Assembly: GCA_024231905.1 (NCBI GenBank)
Contig: JAAEQC010000218.1
Location: forward strand, 372,001-436,000
DNA: 64,000 nucleotides
Direction: 5' to 3'
Origin: a bacterium
GTDB lineage: Bacteria > Krumholzibacteriota > Krumholzibacteriia > LZORAL124-64-63
This document shows positions 42,321 through 51,191 of this stretch, piece after piece; the first letter of the stretch is position 1, and each line of letters starts with the position of its first letter. A program made the translations under genes and the position numbers. The notes under the pieces are model-generated. The model made no database searches. It was not told the DNA's origin and was given only the letters and a program-made list of their open reading frames with translations.

Positions 42321-43643
42321 CTCATCGATGAAGAACCTCGTCCGCAACCCGGCAACGTAATCGGCAAGAGCCGCTTCGATCTTCTCGCCCTCGACCGCAC
42401 CCCGCAGTTGCTCCTTGAGATCCTCGTAGGTGAAACGATGTCCCTCGATACGCTCCTGCACCAGGAAGACGTACCACCCGGCCGCCGTCTGCACCGGTTC
42501 GGTAACCTGTCCCACGGAAGCCGCGTCGATCACGGTCTGGAACTGCTCGGACAGGTCTTCCATGCGGAAGGTGCCCAGCAGGCCGCCGCGGGAAGCGGAG
42601 GCCGGATCGGCACTCACCTCGGCGGCGACCGTGGCGAAGGATTCACCGGCCAGCAGGCGCGCGCGCGCTGCCTCGATCTCCGCGCGGGCATGTTGCACAT
42701 CCTCTTCGGTCACTTCGATGGGCAGGAAGACCTGGCTGAGAGCGCGCCGGCCGTCGTCCATGACCTCGTCCACCTTCAGCAGGTGCACACCGCGGGAGCT
42801 GACCACCGGTTCACTCACCTGGCCTACTTCCAGGGTGAAGACGGCCCGGTCCAGGGCCGGATCGAAGAGATCGCCCGGGCTCACCACCCCAACGGCGCCG
42901 CCGCGGCGGGCGTTGGGGCCCTGGGAATACTCGGCTGCCACATCGGTGAAGGAGCGTCCGCCGGCCAGGGCGGACTGGGCCTCGGCCACCCGTTCCTGGA
43001 TCCGCTGCCGGACCTCCACCGACGGCTGCACCGGCACCAGGATGTTCGACAGAACGACACTGTCGGGTTCGGCGGGCATGTCCTCCAGGTGGGCCAGGTA
43101 GTAGTCGCGCACCTCGTTCTCGAGAACCTCGATGTCCGGGCGGATGAACTTGCCCACCACGAGCCGCAGATACTGGTCGTCCCGCAGCTGGGAGGTCATG
43201 CGCTCGCGGAAGTCGGCCTCGTTGGTCCCGCTGCGCCGCAACTCGCGCTCGAACACCTCGCGCGATCCGAACCGCTCGATGAACTGCTCGATTCGCTGGT
43301 CGACGCTGCGCTGGATGGCCTCCTCGTCCACGCTCATGTCGGCGGCCTTGGCCGCGGCGATGATGAGCTTGCTTTCCACGAGGCGGTCCAGCAGTTCCCG
43401 GCGCAACTCGGGGGTGTCCTCGTCCGGCGTCTCGCCCTGGTACTCCTGGTTCATGCGGTACAGGTCGACCTCACGGTCGAGATCGCTCTGGAGGATGACC
43501 TCCTCGTCCACGATGGCCAGAACCCGGTCCACGAGCACCGGACCGTCGTCGGCCAGGGCCCCCTCCGGCGCCAGGAACGCCGCCGGCATCAGGAAAGCCG
43601 CCGCCATAGCCAGGATCAGAATCCGGGTACTACTCGTCATCAC
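42312..43643 (-). CDS. surA: Periplasmic chaperone / peptidyl-prolyl isomerase SurA
   Basis: A 443-residue exported protein: signal (ILILAMAAAFLMPAAFLA...GALA), SurA N-terminal domain (VDRVLAIVDEEVILQSDLDREV, LRRELLDRLVESKLIIAAAKAADMSV) and two parvulin domains (about 180-285 with FTDVAAEYSQGPNARRGGAVG and 290-395 with FATVAAEVSADPASASRGGLLG). It helps outer-membrane proteins reach the BAM complex. The GTG/ATG start pair overlaps the stop of the PPIase lipoprotein gene upstream. Its last codons and stop lie inside the long inverted repeat, which suggests that the repeat defines its 3' end. Confidence 0.95.
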   Translation of the reverse strand: MMTSSTRILILAMAAAFLMPAAFLAPEGALADDGPVLVDRVLAIVDEEVILQSDLDREVDLYRMNQEYQGETPDEDTPELRRELLDRLVESKLIIAAAKAADMSVDEEAIQRSVDQRIEQFIERFGSREVFERELRRSGTNEADFRERMTSQLRDDQYLRLVVGKFIRPDIEVLENEVRDYYLAHLEDMPAEPDSVVLSNILVPVQPSVEVRQRIQERVAEAQSALAGGRSFTDVAAEYSQGPNARRGGAVGVVSPGDLFDPALDRAVFTLEVGQVSEPVVSSRGVHLLKVDEVMDDGRRALSQVFLPIEVTEEDVQHARAEIEAARARLLAGESFATVAAEVSADPASASRGGLLGTFRMEDLSEQFQTVIDAASVGQVTEPVQTAAGWYVFLVQERIEGHRFTYEDLKEQLRGAVEGEKIEAALADYVAGLRTRFFIDEKS

Positions 43644-45441
43644 CCGTCAACTCCTCCCAGGACTGCACCTGGTCGAGATTCTCGTCGTGGCGAACGACCC
43701 CGATCTCGTCGGTCCATTTGGCCAGGAGCTGCTGGAAGGCGTCTTCCTTGCGCTGGCCACGGATGGCGGCGCCGATGCGCTGGTTGGAGTCCTCGATGGT
43801 CGCTGGCACCATGGGCGTGATCGCGTCGCAGCGGACCACGGCGTAGCGGCCGTCACCCACGTCGACCGGTTCGCTCAAGGCTTCCACTGCCATGGCGAAG
43901 AGCGCGTCGGCCACGGGACCGGTGGCGGTCTTGGCCACCTCTGAGAGCTTGCCGTTGCTCTTCTGGTTGTTCTCGTCGGTTCCGTACTCCTGGACGATGT
44001 CCTTCCAGAGAGCGCCGTCCACGAGCTGGGCCCGGGCGGCCGCGGCCGAGGCCTCGTCCTCGGCGATGACCAAGCGGCCCGTGCGCTTCTCGGGGGTCGC
44101 GAAGTCGTCGGCGTGCTCGGCCCAGTAGCCCTCCAGGTCCTCGGGGGTGATCCGCTTGTCGAAGACCACCAGGTCACCGTAAAGGTTGGTGATCATGATC
44201 TCTTCGACCTTGTGGTTCACCTTGGCCAGCACCGCCGGGTGTTCGAAGTAGCCCTGCAGCTTGGCCTCGTCGTTGAGGATGGAGCGCTCGAACCCGGCCT
44301 CGATCTTGTGTCGCAGGCCCGTCACCATGTGCTCCTTCTTGGGACGCGCGAAAGTGGACATGCGGTCGTAGCGGTCCTTGTAATCGGCAACCGTGTAGGT
44401 GTGGCGTTCGCCCGCTGCGTCGTAGGCGTAGAAATCCAGGTCCAGGTCCATGGGCGTCACGTCCAGGGGTGCGAGCTGGTCGTCGGGGATGGGCTCCTGG
44501 GTCTCCGGATCGAGGAGCTGCTCTTCCTCCGGCAGGCCCTGATACACCTTCCAGAGGGCTTCCTCGTTGATCCAGGCGTTGTGCTTCTTGCGCGTGGCGT
44601 CCCGGAACTCCATCTGCATCCGCGCCTTCTGGCGGTTGAAGTTCACGTTGTCGATGCGGCCCTTCATCTCTTCCAGGGGCGGCAGATCGGCCTGGTCGAT
44701 GTTCTCGACCCGCAGCAGCCACCAGCCGTAAGCGGTCTCGACCGGCTGGGAGTACTCGCCCACTCCGGTGGCGAAGATGGCCGCCTCGAACTTCTCGTCG
44801 TAGCGGCCGTAGGGCACCGTGATCTCCTGCCGGCCCTTGGCCGGAGAACTGCCCTCGTGGAAACGGTCCCGGATATCCTGCCAGTCCTCGCCACCGAGGA
44901 CAGCCTCGCGGGCGGCCTCGGCGTCCTCTTTGAAGTTGGTGACCAGGTAGGAGCAGGTGCGGGCCTCGCCGATGAGGGCGTAGTAGCGCGCGAAGTCCTC
45001 GTCGGACGTCTTCTTGATGCCCGTTTCCATGACCTCGGACGCCATCTGGACGTTGGCCTCGTAGGCCAGCAGGGACTGGCGGGCGGCCACCACGTTGGCG
45101 TCGTCGGCGTAGCCGAGCACCCGGGCCTGGTTCACCATGAGTTCCTTGTTGACGAGCGTCGTCAGGAACTCCTGCTTGCCCTCCAACTGCGACATGTCGA
45201 GGAACTGGCGGTGCTCGTCGCGTGGCAGCTCGTTCTTCTCTATCAGGCCGAGGTTCTCCTCGTAGTCGGCCACGCGGATCTCCACGTCGCCCACCTGCGC
45301 CAACAGCGCACCCTGGTCGTCCCCACCGCCACAGCCGCCGACCACGCATAGTACCCAGGCCGCGGCACACAGCAGCGCCACCAGTCCGAAACGGCGGCGC
45401 GTCGGATGCGGAGAAAGGAAAGAGCTGACGAAGCTAGACAT
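43630..45441 (-). CDS. PpiC/PrsA-type PPIase lipoprotein
   Basis: A 603-residue predicted lipoprotein: hydrophobic LVALLCAAAWVLCVVGGC gives a lipobox with Cys37. A SurA/PrsA-like N-terminal domain (VADYEENLGLIEKNELPRDEHRQFLDM, LTTLVNKELMVNQARVLG) precedes two regions with parvulin-like pattern (about 130-245, VETAYGWWLLRVENI, and 430-560, DVGDGRYAVVRCDAI). It is probably a second envelope folding factor working with SurA. The ATG (MSSFVSS) five bases after AAGGAG is preferred; its SD lies across the mfd stop. Coupled with mfd upstream and surA downstream. Confidence 0.88.
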   Translation of the reverse strand: MSSFVSSFLSPHPTRRRFGLVALLCAAAWVLCVVGGCGGGDDQGALLAQVGDVEIRVADYEENLGLIEKNELPRDEHRQFLDMSQLEGKQEFLTTLVNKELMVNQARVLGYADDANVVAARQSLLAYEANVQMASEVMETGIKKTSDEDFARYYALIGEARTCSYLVTNFKEDAEAAREAVLGGEDWQDIRDRFHEGSSPAKGRQEITVPYGRYDEKFEAAIFATGVGEYSQPVETAYGWWLLRVENIDQADLPPLEEMKGRIDNVNFNRQKARMQMEFRDATRKKHNAWINEEALWKVYQGLPEEEQLLDPETQEPIPDDQLAPLDVTPMDLDLDFYAYDAAGERHTYTVADYKDRYDRMSTFARPKKEHMVTGLRHKIEAGFERSILNDEAKLQGYFEHPAVLAKVNHKVEEIMITNLYGDLVVFDKRITPEDLEGYWAEHADDFATPEKRTGRLVIAEDEASAAAARAQLVDGALWKDIVQEYGTDENNQKSNGKLSEVAKTATGPVADALFAMAVEALSEPVDVGDGRYAVVRCDAITPMVPATIEDSNQRIGAAIRGQRKEDAFQQLLAKWTDEIGVVRHDENLDQVQSWEELTGDDE

Positions 45442-45443
45442 GG

Positions 45444-48400
45444 TCACTCCTTGTTGCTCAGCTCGTCCAGACGAGCGAGTACGTTCGACGCCGCGGCCAG
45501 TTGGTCCTCACGAGCCGCGGGCACTTTCATGATGAACTGATCGACGGCCTTGAATGTGAGGCCGGAAGGGCCCGATTCCATCAAGCCCTGAATGATAAGC
45601 GGGTCCGGTTCCTGCCCGCCAGCAAAAAACAGATCCAGGCCGAGCCGGCCGCCGCGGATCTCCTCGATTCCATGGTGCCCGGCCAGGATGCGCAGGCGCT
45701 GCAAGGCAAGCAGATTCGTGACCGGCGGCGACGGCGGTCCGTAGCGGTCTCGGAACTCCTCCTCGAGCCGCGCGCAGGCCGCCGGCCGGCGCAGGCGCGC
45801 GATGCGGCGGTACAGATCCATCTTCTGCTGGGCGTCGCCCACGTATTCGTCGGGCAGGTAGGCGGACAGCCGCATTTCCACTTTCACATCGAGCGGTGCT
45901 ACACCGCCTCCACCCTGGAGTTCCGCCACGGTTTCCTCCAGCAGGCGGCAATAGAGATCGAAGCCGATGGCCTCCATGTGACCGTGCTGCTCGGAGCCCA
46001 GCAGGTTGCCCGCGCCCCGGATCTCCAGGTCGCGCATGGCGATGTGGTAACCGGAACCCAGGGCCTGGAACTCCTCCAGGGCCGCCAGGCGCCGCCGGGC
46101 GTCGGCAGTGAGCCGTTCGCCGGGAGGGGTCATGAGGTAGGCGAAGGCGCGGTGGTGGGAGCGTCCCACCCGTCCCCGGAGCTGGTAGAGCTGGGCCAGG
46201 CCGAAACGGTCGGCCCGGTCGATGACGATGGTGTTCACCCGCGGCATGTCCAGGCCCGACTCGATGATGGCCGTGGTCACGAGCACGTCGTACTCGTGGG
46301 CCAGGAAGGCGGTCATGATCTTCTCAAGCCTCTCCTCGGGCATCTGGCCGTGGGCCCAGGCCACGCGCACGTTGGGCAGGAGCTTGCGGATGAGGTCGGC
46401 CGTACCCTCGATGGTCTGCACCCGGTTGTGGACGTAGAAGACCTGGCCGCCCCGGTGCAACTCGCGCAGGATCGCCTCCACCAGCACCTTCTCGTCGAAA
46501 GTGCAGAGTTCCGTGTGGATGGGCAGACGGTCCCTCGGCGGAGTGTTGATGAGACTCATGTCCCGGGCGCCCATGAGGGCCAGGTAGAGAGTGCGCGGGA
46601 TGGGCGTGGCGCTGAGGGTCATGACGTCCACCTGCCGCTTCAGCTCCTTGATGCGCTCCTTGTGGCGCACGCCGAAACGCTGCTCCTCGTCCACTACCAG
46701 CAGGCCCAGGTCCTTGAACCTCACGTCCCGCGACAGAAGGCGATGGGTGCCCACCAGCAGGTCCACCTCGCCGTCGGCGCAACGAGCCACCACGTCCTTC
46801 TGCTCGGCGGTGGTGCGGAAACGGCTGAGGGTCTCTACGCGGACCGGGAAATCCCGGAAGCGCTCGGCGAAGGTCTCGCCGTGCTGGAGCGTCAGCAGGG
46901 TCGTGGGGCAGAGCACGGCCACTTGCTTGCCCGCGGCCACGGCCTTGAAGGCCGCCCGGATGGCCACCTCGGTCTTGCCGAAGCCCACGTCGCCGCAGAC
47001 AAGGCGGTCCATGGGCTGGGAGTCCTCCATGTCGCGCTTGGTGTCCTGGATGGCCGTGAGCTGGTCCGGGGTCTCGTCCCAGAGGAAGGAATCCTCCAGG
47101 GCCTGCTGCAGGGGCGTGTCGGGCGGGTAGGCGTGGCCGGGGCGGGCCCGGCGCTGGGCATAGAGGTCGATGAGTTCGGCAGCCATGGCGCGAATGGCTT
47201 TGCGCGCCCGGCCCTTGACCTTGAGCCAGCTGCCGGATCCGAGGCGTCCCAGGGGCGGGTTGGCGCCCTGGTCGGAGCTGTAGCGTTCCACCTGGTCGAT
47301 GTTCTCGACCGGCACGTACACCCTGCCCTCGTCAGCGTACTCCAGGAGCAGGCATTCCCGTTCGGCGCCCTGGACCGTGATCACCCGCAGTCCCTTGTAG
47401 TGGCCGATGCCGTACTCCAGGTGGACCACGAACTCGCCCGGCCGGAGCGACGCCCGCTCCTTGACCAGGCCGGAACCGCGATGGCGAACCCGGGCCGGAC
47501 GGCGGTAGCGCTCGAAGAACTCGTGATCCGTCAGGCAGACCAGGTCGACCCCGGGCCAGACGAAACCGGCGGACAGGCCGCCCACCCGCGGCAGGACCGG
47601 CGGCGGCGCGTCGCCCACCTCCTCCAGCAGGTCGGCCAGGCGGTCGGACTGCCCCTTGTTGTCGCACAGCAGGAGCACCGCGCAGCCCGCGGCGCGCTGA
47701 CGATCCAGTTCGGCCAGCAGCCGGGACACGTCGCCGCCCCGCAGCTCCTGGGCCGTGGTGTCGTGGGCCAGGGCCTCGCCGGGCTCCAGGTCCAGCCAGC
47801 GGCCGGCCGGGTCGCCCGTGATCCAGCCGCCGGCCACGAAGACATGACCGGCGCCGGGCCGGGCCAGCTCGGCCACCGGCGCCACCAGATCGGCGATCTC
47901 CGGTAGGTGCGGTTCGCGGTCGAAACGGCCCTCGCGCAGCCGGGGCAGCTCGCCGTCCAGCAGATCGGCCTGCTCGCCCAGGCGCACCGGGTCGAGCCAG
48001 AACACGGGCGCACCCTCGGGCAGGTAGTCCGCCAGGGAGGCCACCGGGCCGAGCCAGGGCAAGTAGGTTTCGAGGCCCACGTCGGCCAGGCGGTCGATCA
48101 GGCGGGCTTCCAGGTCCTCCAGCAGGTCCGGATCCGTATCGCCGGCGGCGGCCTGGCGCTCCTCCACGCGGCCGAGGCAGGCGAGGATCTCGTCCTCCCC
48201 GTACCAGGCGTGGCTCACCGGCAGCACCACCGCCTCCGCCGCCCGCGCGGTGGTGCGCTGGGTTTCCGGGTCGAAGTGGCGGATGGAGACGATCTCGTCG
48301 TCGAAGAACTCGATACGCAGGGGATCGGCGCCGGGGGCGAAGACATCGCACAGGCCCCCGCGCCGGGCGAAGTCGCCCACCTTGGCCACCATGCCCGCCG

Positions 48401-48947
48401 GCCGGTAGCCCAGTTGCACGAGTTCCTCGCCGAAGGCCTCCACGTCCAGCCGCTGGTCGCACTTCAGTCGGATCGTCACCCGGTCGAGGGTGCCCGGCGC
48501 CATGACGCGGCCGCGCACGGCGGCCAGGGACGCCACCACCAGGGCGGGACCGTTCTCCCGCAGCCGGTGCAGGCCTGCCAGGAAGTCGCCGGCCACCGAA
48601 GGTTCGGGGGAATTGCGATCGAAGGCCAGGACATCCGATTGGGGCAGGTAGACCACGCTGCCGGGGCCGAGCCACACTTCCAGGTCGTCGGCGCAGCGCA
48701 GGGCCGCGGCCCGGTCCGGAGCCACCACCAGGGCGGGGCTTCCGGTCTGACGGTACCAGGCCGCCAGCAGGGCCGCCGGGGCGCCGCCGTGGAGGCCGGA
48801 CAGGAGCAAGGGATCCGCCGGCGATCGGCGCCGGGCGGACTCCACCGCGGCGGCGGCCCCGGGGAGGCCCCCACCCGCGTCGGACTCGCGCAGGAAAGCG
48901 TGCAGCAGACCTTCCGGCCCGCCGCACGCGTCGTTCTGTTCGGTCAT
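45444..48947 (-). CDS. mfd: Transcription-repair coupling factor Mfd
   Basis: A 1167-residue SF2 translocase that removes RNA polymerase stalled at DNA lesions and recruits UvrA. Visible parts: UvrB-like N-terminus ([42 protein letters not shown]), the RNAP-interacting CarD-like domain ([20 protein letters not shown]), Walker [73 protein letters not shown] and the TRCF C-terminal domain ([20 protein letters not shown]). Length is typical. First gene of mfd - PPIase lipoprotein - surA, 28 bases after nifS on the same strand. Confidence 0.98.
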   Translation of the reverse strand: MTEQNDACGGPEGLLHAFLRESDAGGGLPGAAAAVESARRRSPADPLLLSGLHGGAPAALLAAWYRQTGSPALVVAPDRAAALRCADDLEVWLGPGSVVYLPQSDVLAFDRNSPEPSVAGDFLAGLHRLRENGPALVVASLAAVRGRVMAPGTLDRVTIRLKCDQRLDVEAFGEELVQLGYRPAGMVAKVGDFARRGGLCDVFAPGADPLRIEFFDDEIVSIRHFDPETQRTTARAAEAVVLPVSHAWYGEDEILACLGRVEERQAAAGDTDPDLLEDLEARLIDRLADVGLETYLPWLGPVASLADYLPEGAPVFWLDPVRLGEQADLLDGELPRLREGRFDREPHLPEIADLVAPVAELARPGAGHVFVAGGWITGDPAGRWLDLEPGEALAHDTTAQELRGGDVSRLLAELDRQRAAGCAVLLLCDNKGQSDRLADLLEEVGDAPPPVLPRVGGLSAGFVWPGVDLVCLTDHEFFERYRRPARVRHRGSGLVKERASLRPGEFVVHLEYGIGHYKGLRVITVQGAERECLLLEYADEGRVYVPVENIDQVERYSSDQGANPPLGRLGSGSWLKVKGRARKAIRAMAAELIDLYAQRRARPGHAYPPDTPLQQALEDSFLWDETPDQLTAIQDTKRDMEDSQPMDRLVCGDVGFGKTEVAIRAAFKAVAAGKQVAVLCPTTLLTLQHGETFAERFRDFPVRVETLSRFRTTAEQKDVVARCADGEVDLLVGTHRLLSRDVRFKDLGLLVVDEEQRFGVRHKERIKELKRQVDVMTLSATPIPRTLYLALMGARDMSLINTPPRDRLPIHTELCTFDEKVLVEAILRELHRGGQVFYVHNRVQTIEGTADLIRKLLPNVRVAWAHGQMPEERLEKIMTAFLAHEYDVLVTTAIIESGLDMPRVNTIVIDRADRFGLAQLYQLRGRVGRSHHRAFAYLMTPPGERLTADARRRLAALEEFQALGSGYHIAMRDLEIRGAGNLLGSEQHGHMEAIGFDLYCRLLEETVAELQGGGGVAPLDVKVEMRLSAYLPDEYVGDAQQKMDLYRRIARLRRPAACARLEEEFRDRYGPPSPPVTNLLALQRLRILAGHHGIEEIRGGRLGLDLFFAGGQEPDPLIIQGLMESGPSGLTFKAVDQFIMKVPAAREDQLAAASNVLARLDELSNKE

Positions 48948-48975
48948 GTCTCCTCGGACGACGGCCGGACCGCCG

Positions 48976-50211
48976 CTAGAAGGTGGCCCGCTCCGCGTTG
49001 AACGGCGTGATCTGCCGCAACCGTTCCACGATGAGCGGCAAGGCGTCGGCTACGTACTCCACCTGGTCGGGCGTGTTGTACCGCGACAGGGAGAACCGGA
49101 TGGATCCGTGGGCCTGGGTGAAGGGCACCCCCATGGCCCGGAGCACGTGGCTCGGTTCGAGGCTGCCGCTCGTGCAGGCGGAGCCGCTGCTGGCGGCCAC
49201 GCCGATGCGGTCCAGCAACAGAAGGATGCCTTCGCCCTCGATGTAGTCGAAGCTGATGTTCGCCGTGTTGGGCAGGCGGTTGTCCACATCGCCGTTGACC
49301 CGGCTGTCGGGGACCCGCGCCACCAGTTCCGTCTCCAGGCGGTCGCGCATGGCGCGGACCACCGTGTTCTCGTGCTCGATGTTGGCCGCCGCCAGTTCGC
49401 AGGCCACGCCCAGGCCGGCCACGGAGGCGACGTTCTCGGTGCCTGCCCGCCGACCGCGCTCCTGGTGCCCGCCCACGATGAGGGGACGGATCTTGGTACC
49501 GCGGCGCACGAAAAGGGCGCCCACGCCCTTGGGGGCGTGCAACTTGTGGCCCGAGATGGACAGCAGGTCCACACAGTCCAGGGCCGCCATGTCCAAGGGG
49601 ATCTTGCCCGCCGCCTGCACCGCGTCCACGTGGAAGACGGCGCCACGCTCCTTGACGATGGCCCCGACGGCCGCGCTGTCGAAGAGGGTGCCGGTCTCAT
49701 TGTTGGCCATCATGATCGAGACCACGGCCGTGTCGTCGCGCAGGGCGCCACGCAGCTCGTCCAGGTCCAGGCGGCCTTCGCCGTCCACGGCCAGGAAAGT
49801 GACGTCGTAGCCGTGGCGCTTCTCCAGGTCCCGGCACAGGCCGAGCACCGCCGGATGTTCCACGGCGGTGGTGATCAGGTGCCGCTTGTCCGGATGGGCG
49901 TAGAGCGTGCCGACGATGGCCAGGTTGTCGCTCTCGGAGCCGCCGCCGGTGAAGACGATCTCGTTGGACTGCCGGGCGCCCAGCAGGGCGGCCACCCGGT
50001 CGCGGGACTCGGCCATGGCCTCCCCCGCCCGCGCGCCGAAGCGGTGCATGCTCGAGGGATTGCCGTAGTGGTCGCGCAACAGGGGCACCACGACCTCGAG
50101 CACCTCCGGTGCCACCGCCGTCGTGGCGTTGTTGTCCATGTAGACGGGCTCGTCGGGAGCGGCCGGGAAACCGGCCGTCATGTTGAAGGTACCGGAACCG
50201 TCGTTGGCCAT
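48976..50211 (-). CDS. nifS: Cysteine desulfurase, NifS type
   Basis: PLP enzyme of 411 residues that supplies sulfur for Fe-S clusters. It has VYMDNNATTAVAPEV, NPSSMHRFG, FTGGGSESDNLAI, ETGTLFDSAAV, the PLP Lys in SISGHKLHAPKGVGALFV, GGHQERGRRAGTENVASVAGLG and the active-loop Cys in ASSGSACTSGSLEPSHVL. The start is ATG overlapping the nifU stop (TGATG). Paired with nifU it forms a NIF-type assembly system; no nitrogenase genes are near, so a general role is more likely. Confidence 0.96.
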   Translation of the reverse strand: MANDGSGTFNMTAGFPAAPDEPVYMDNNATTAVAPEVLEVVVPLLRDHYGNPSSMHRFGARAGEAMAESRDRVAALLGARQSNEIVFTGGGSESDNLAIVGTLYAHPDKRHLITTAVEHPAVLGLCRDLEKRHGYDVTFLAVDGEGRLDLDELRGALRDDTAVVSIMMANNETGTLFDSAAVGAIVKERGAVFHVDAVQAAGKIPLDMAALDCVDLLSISGHKLHAPKGVGALFVRRGTKIRPLIVGGHQERGRRAGTENVASVAGLGVACELAAANIEHENTVVRAMRDRLETELVARVPDSRVNGDVDNRLPNTANISFDYIEGEGILLLLDRIGVAASSGSACTSGSLEPSHVLRAMGVPFTQAHGSIRFSLSRYNTPDQVEYVADALPLIVERLRQITPFNAERATF

Positions 50212-51095
50212 CAGTCCACCTCGATCACTTCGATGTTCTCGTCCACGAACTCGCGCAGCTGAGCCTGCACGAAGCCCTTGATCGTCGCGTCCGAGGCCTT
50301 GCAGGCAGCGCAGTTGCCGGTCAGGCGGACGTACACCGCGTCGCCCTGGCAGCGCACGAACTCGATGTCGCCGCCGTCGTTGCGCAGGGCCACGGAGATG
50401 TCCGAGGACAGCAGCTCGCGAATCTTCCCTTCGCGGTCGGCGGCGCCGGCGCCCGCCGGCGGCGCCAGCTCGGACAGCTGGTGGAGGCCTGCCGTGTCGG
50501 CGGTCTCGCCCCGGGCGAGTTTGTCCTGGCAGTCGCGAATGAGGTCGGCGATGTCGTGGTGGCAGTCGGTGCAACCGCCGCCGGCCTTGGTGTAGTTGGT
50601 GACGTCCTCGATTTCTGTGAGGCCATGGGTCATGATGGCCTCCTTCACCGTCTCCTTGGTGACCTGGAAACAGTGGCAGAGGATCGTCGACTTCTGCAGG
50701 AGGTCGCAGGGTACGCCGCGGCCCAGGCGCTTGTAGTAGTCGATCATGGCCGCCTCGAGGGCTTCCCGGCCCATGACCGAGCAGTGCATCTTCTCCCGGG
50801 GCAGACCGTCCAGCTCGGCGGCGATGTCCTCGTTGGTGATCTGCGCAGCTTCCTCCAGGGTCTTGCCCTTGACCATTTCGGTGAGGATGCTGCTGGAGGC
50901 GATGGCACTGCCGCAGCCGAAAGTCTGGAAGCGGATGTCGTCGATGCGCTGGGCGTCGTCCAGACGGAAAGACAGGCGCAGGGCGTCACCGCAGGCCATG
51001 GAGCCGACCTCGCCGACCCCGTCCGGGTTCTCGACCTCGCCCACGTTGCGCGGGTTCATGAAGTGGTCCATGACCTTGTCGGAGTAGTTCCACAT
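50211..51095 (-). CDS. nifU: Fe-S scaffold protein NifU (three domains)
   Basis: A 294-residue scaffold. Domain 1 (about 1-125) is IscU-like with Cys in GSMACGD, FGCGSAIA and KMHCSVMG. Domain 2 (about 135-185) is BFD-like with a permanent [2Fe-2S] site in LCHCFQVTKE and GGGCTDCHHD. Domain 3 (about 215-294) is Nfu-like with NCAACKASDATI. All ligand Cys are present. It starts with ATG after GGAAGGACACAGCCC and is the first gene of nifU-nifS, with an AT-rich candidate promoter just upstream that overlaps the BatA/VWA stop. Confidence 0.96.
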   Translation of the reverse strand: MWNYSDKVMDHFMNPRNVGEVENPDGVGEVGSMACGDALRLSFRLDDAQRIDDIRFQTFGCGSAIASSSILTEMVKGKTLEEAAQITNEDIAAELDGLPREKMHCSVMGREALEAAMIDYYKRLGRGVPCDLLQKSTILCHCFQVTKETVKEAIMTHGLTEIEDVTNYTKAGGGCTDCHHDIADLIRDCQDKLARGETADTAGLHQLSELAPPAGAGAADREGKIRELLSSDISVALRNDGGDIEFVRCQGDAVYVRLTGNCAACKASDATIKGFVQAQLREFVDENIEVIEVD

Positions 51096-51161
51096 GGGCT
51101 GTGTCCTTCCGCGCCCCTGGCCAGGGGCATGCCGCCGGCGGAGCATCCGCCGTTCCGGGAT

Positions 51162-51191
51162 CAAAGTTAGATAATAATCGTATTTTTTCAA
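51162..51191 (-). promoter_or_regulatory. Candidate nifU promoter of FCB (Bacteroidota-like) type
   Basis: On the minus strand TTG is followed by 19 bases and TAACTTTG, matching the Bacteroidota-type TTG-N19-TAnnTTTG pattern, in a sharply AT-rich island about 70 bases before the nifU ATG. The TTG overlaps the upstream stop codon. A sigma70 reading (TTGAAA-N16-TAACTT) is possible but poorer in the -10 box. Confidence 0.5.
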
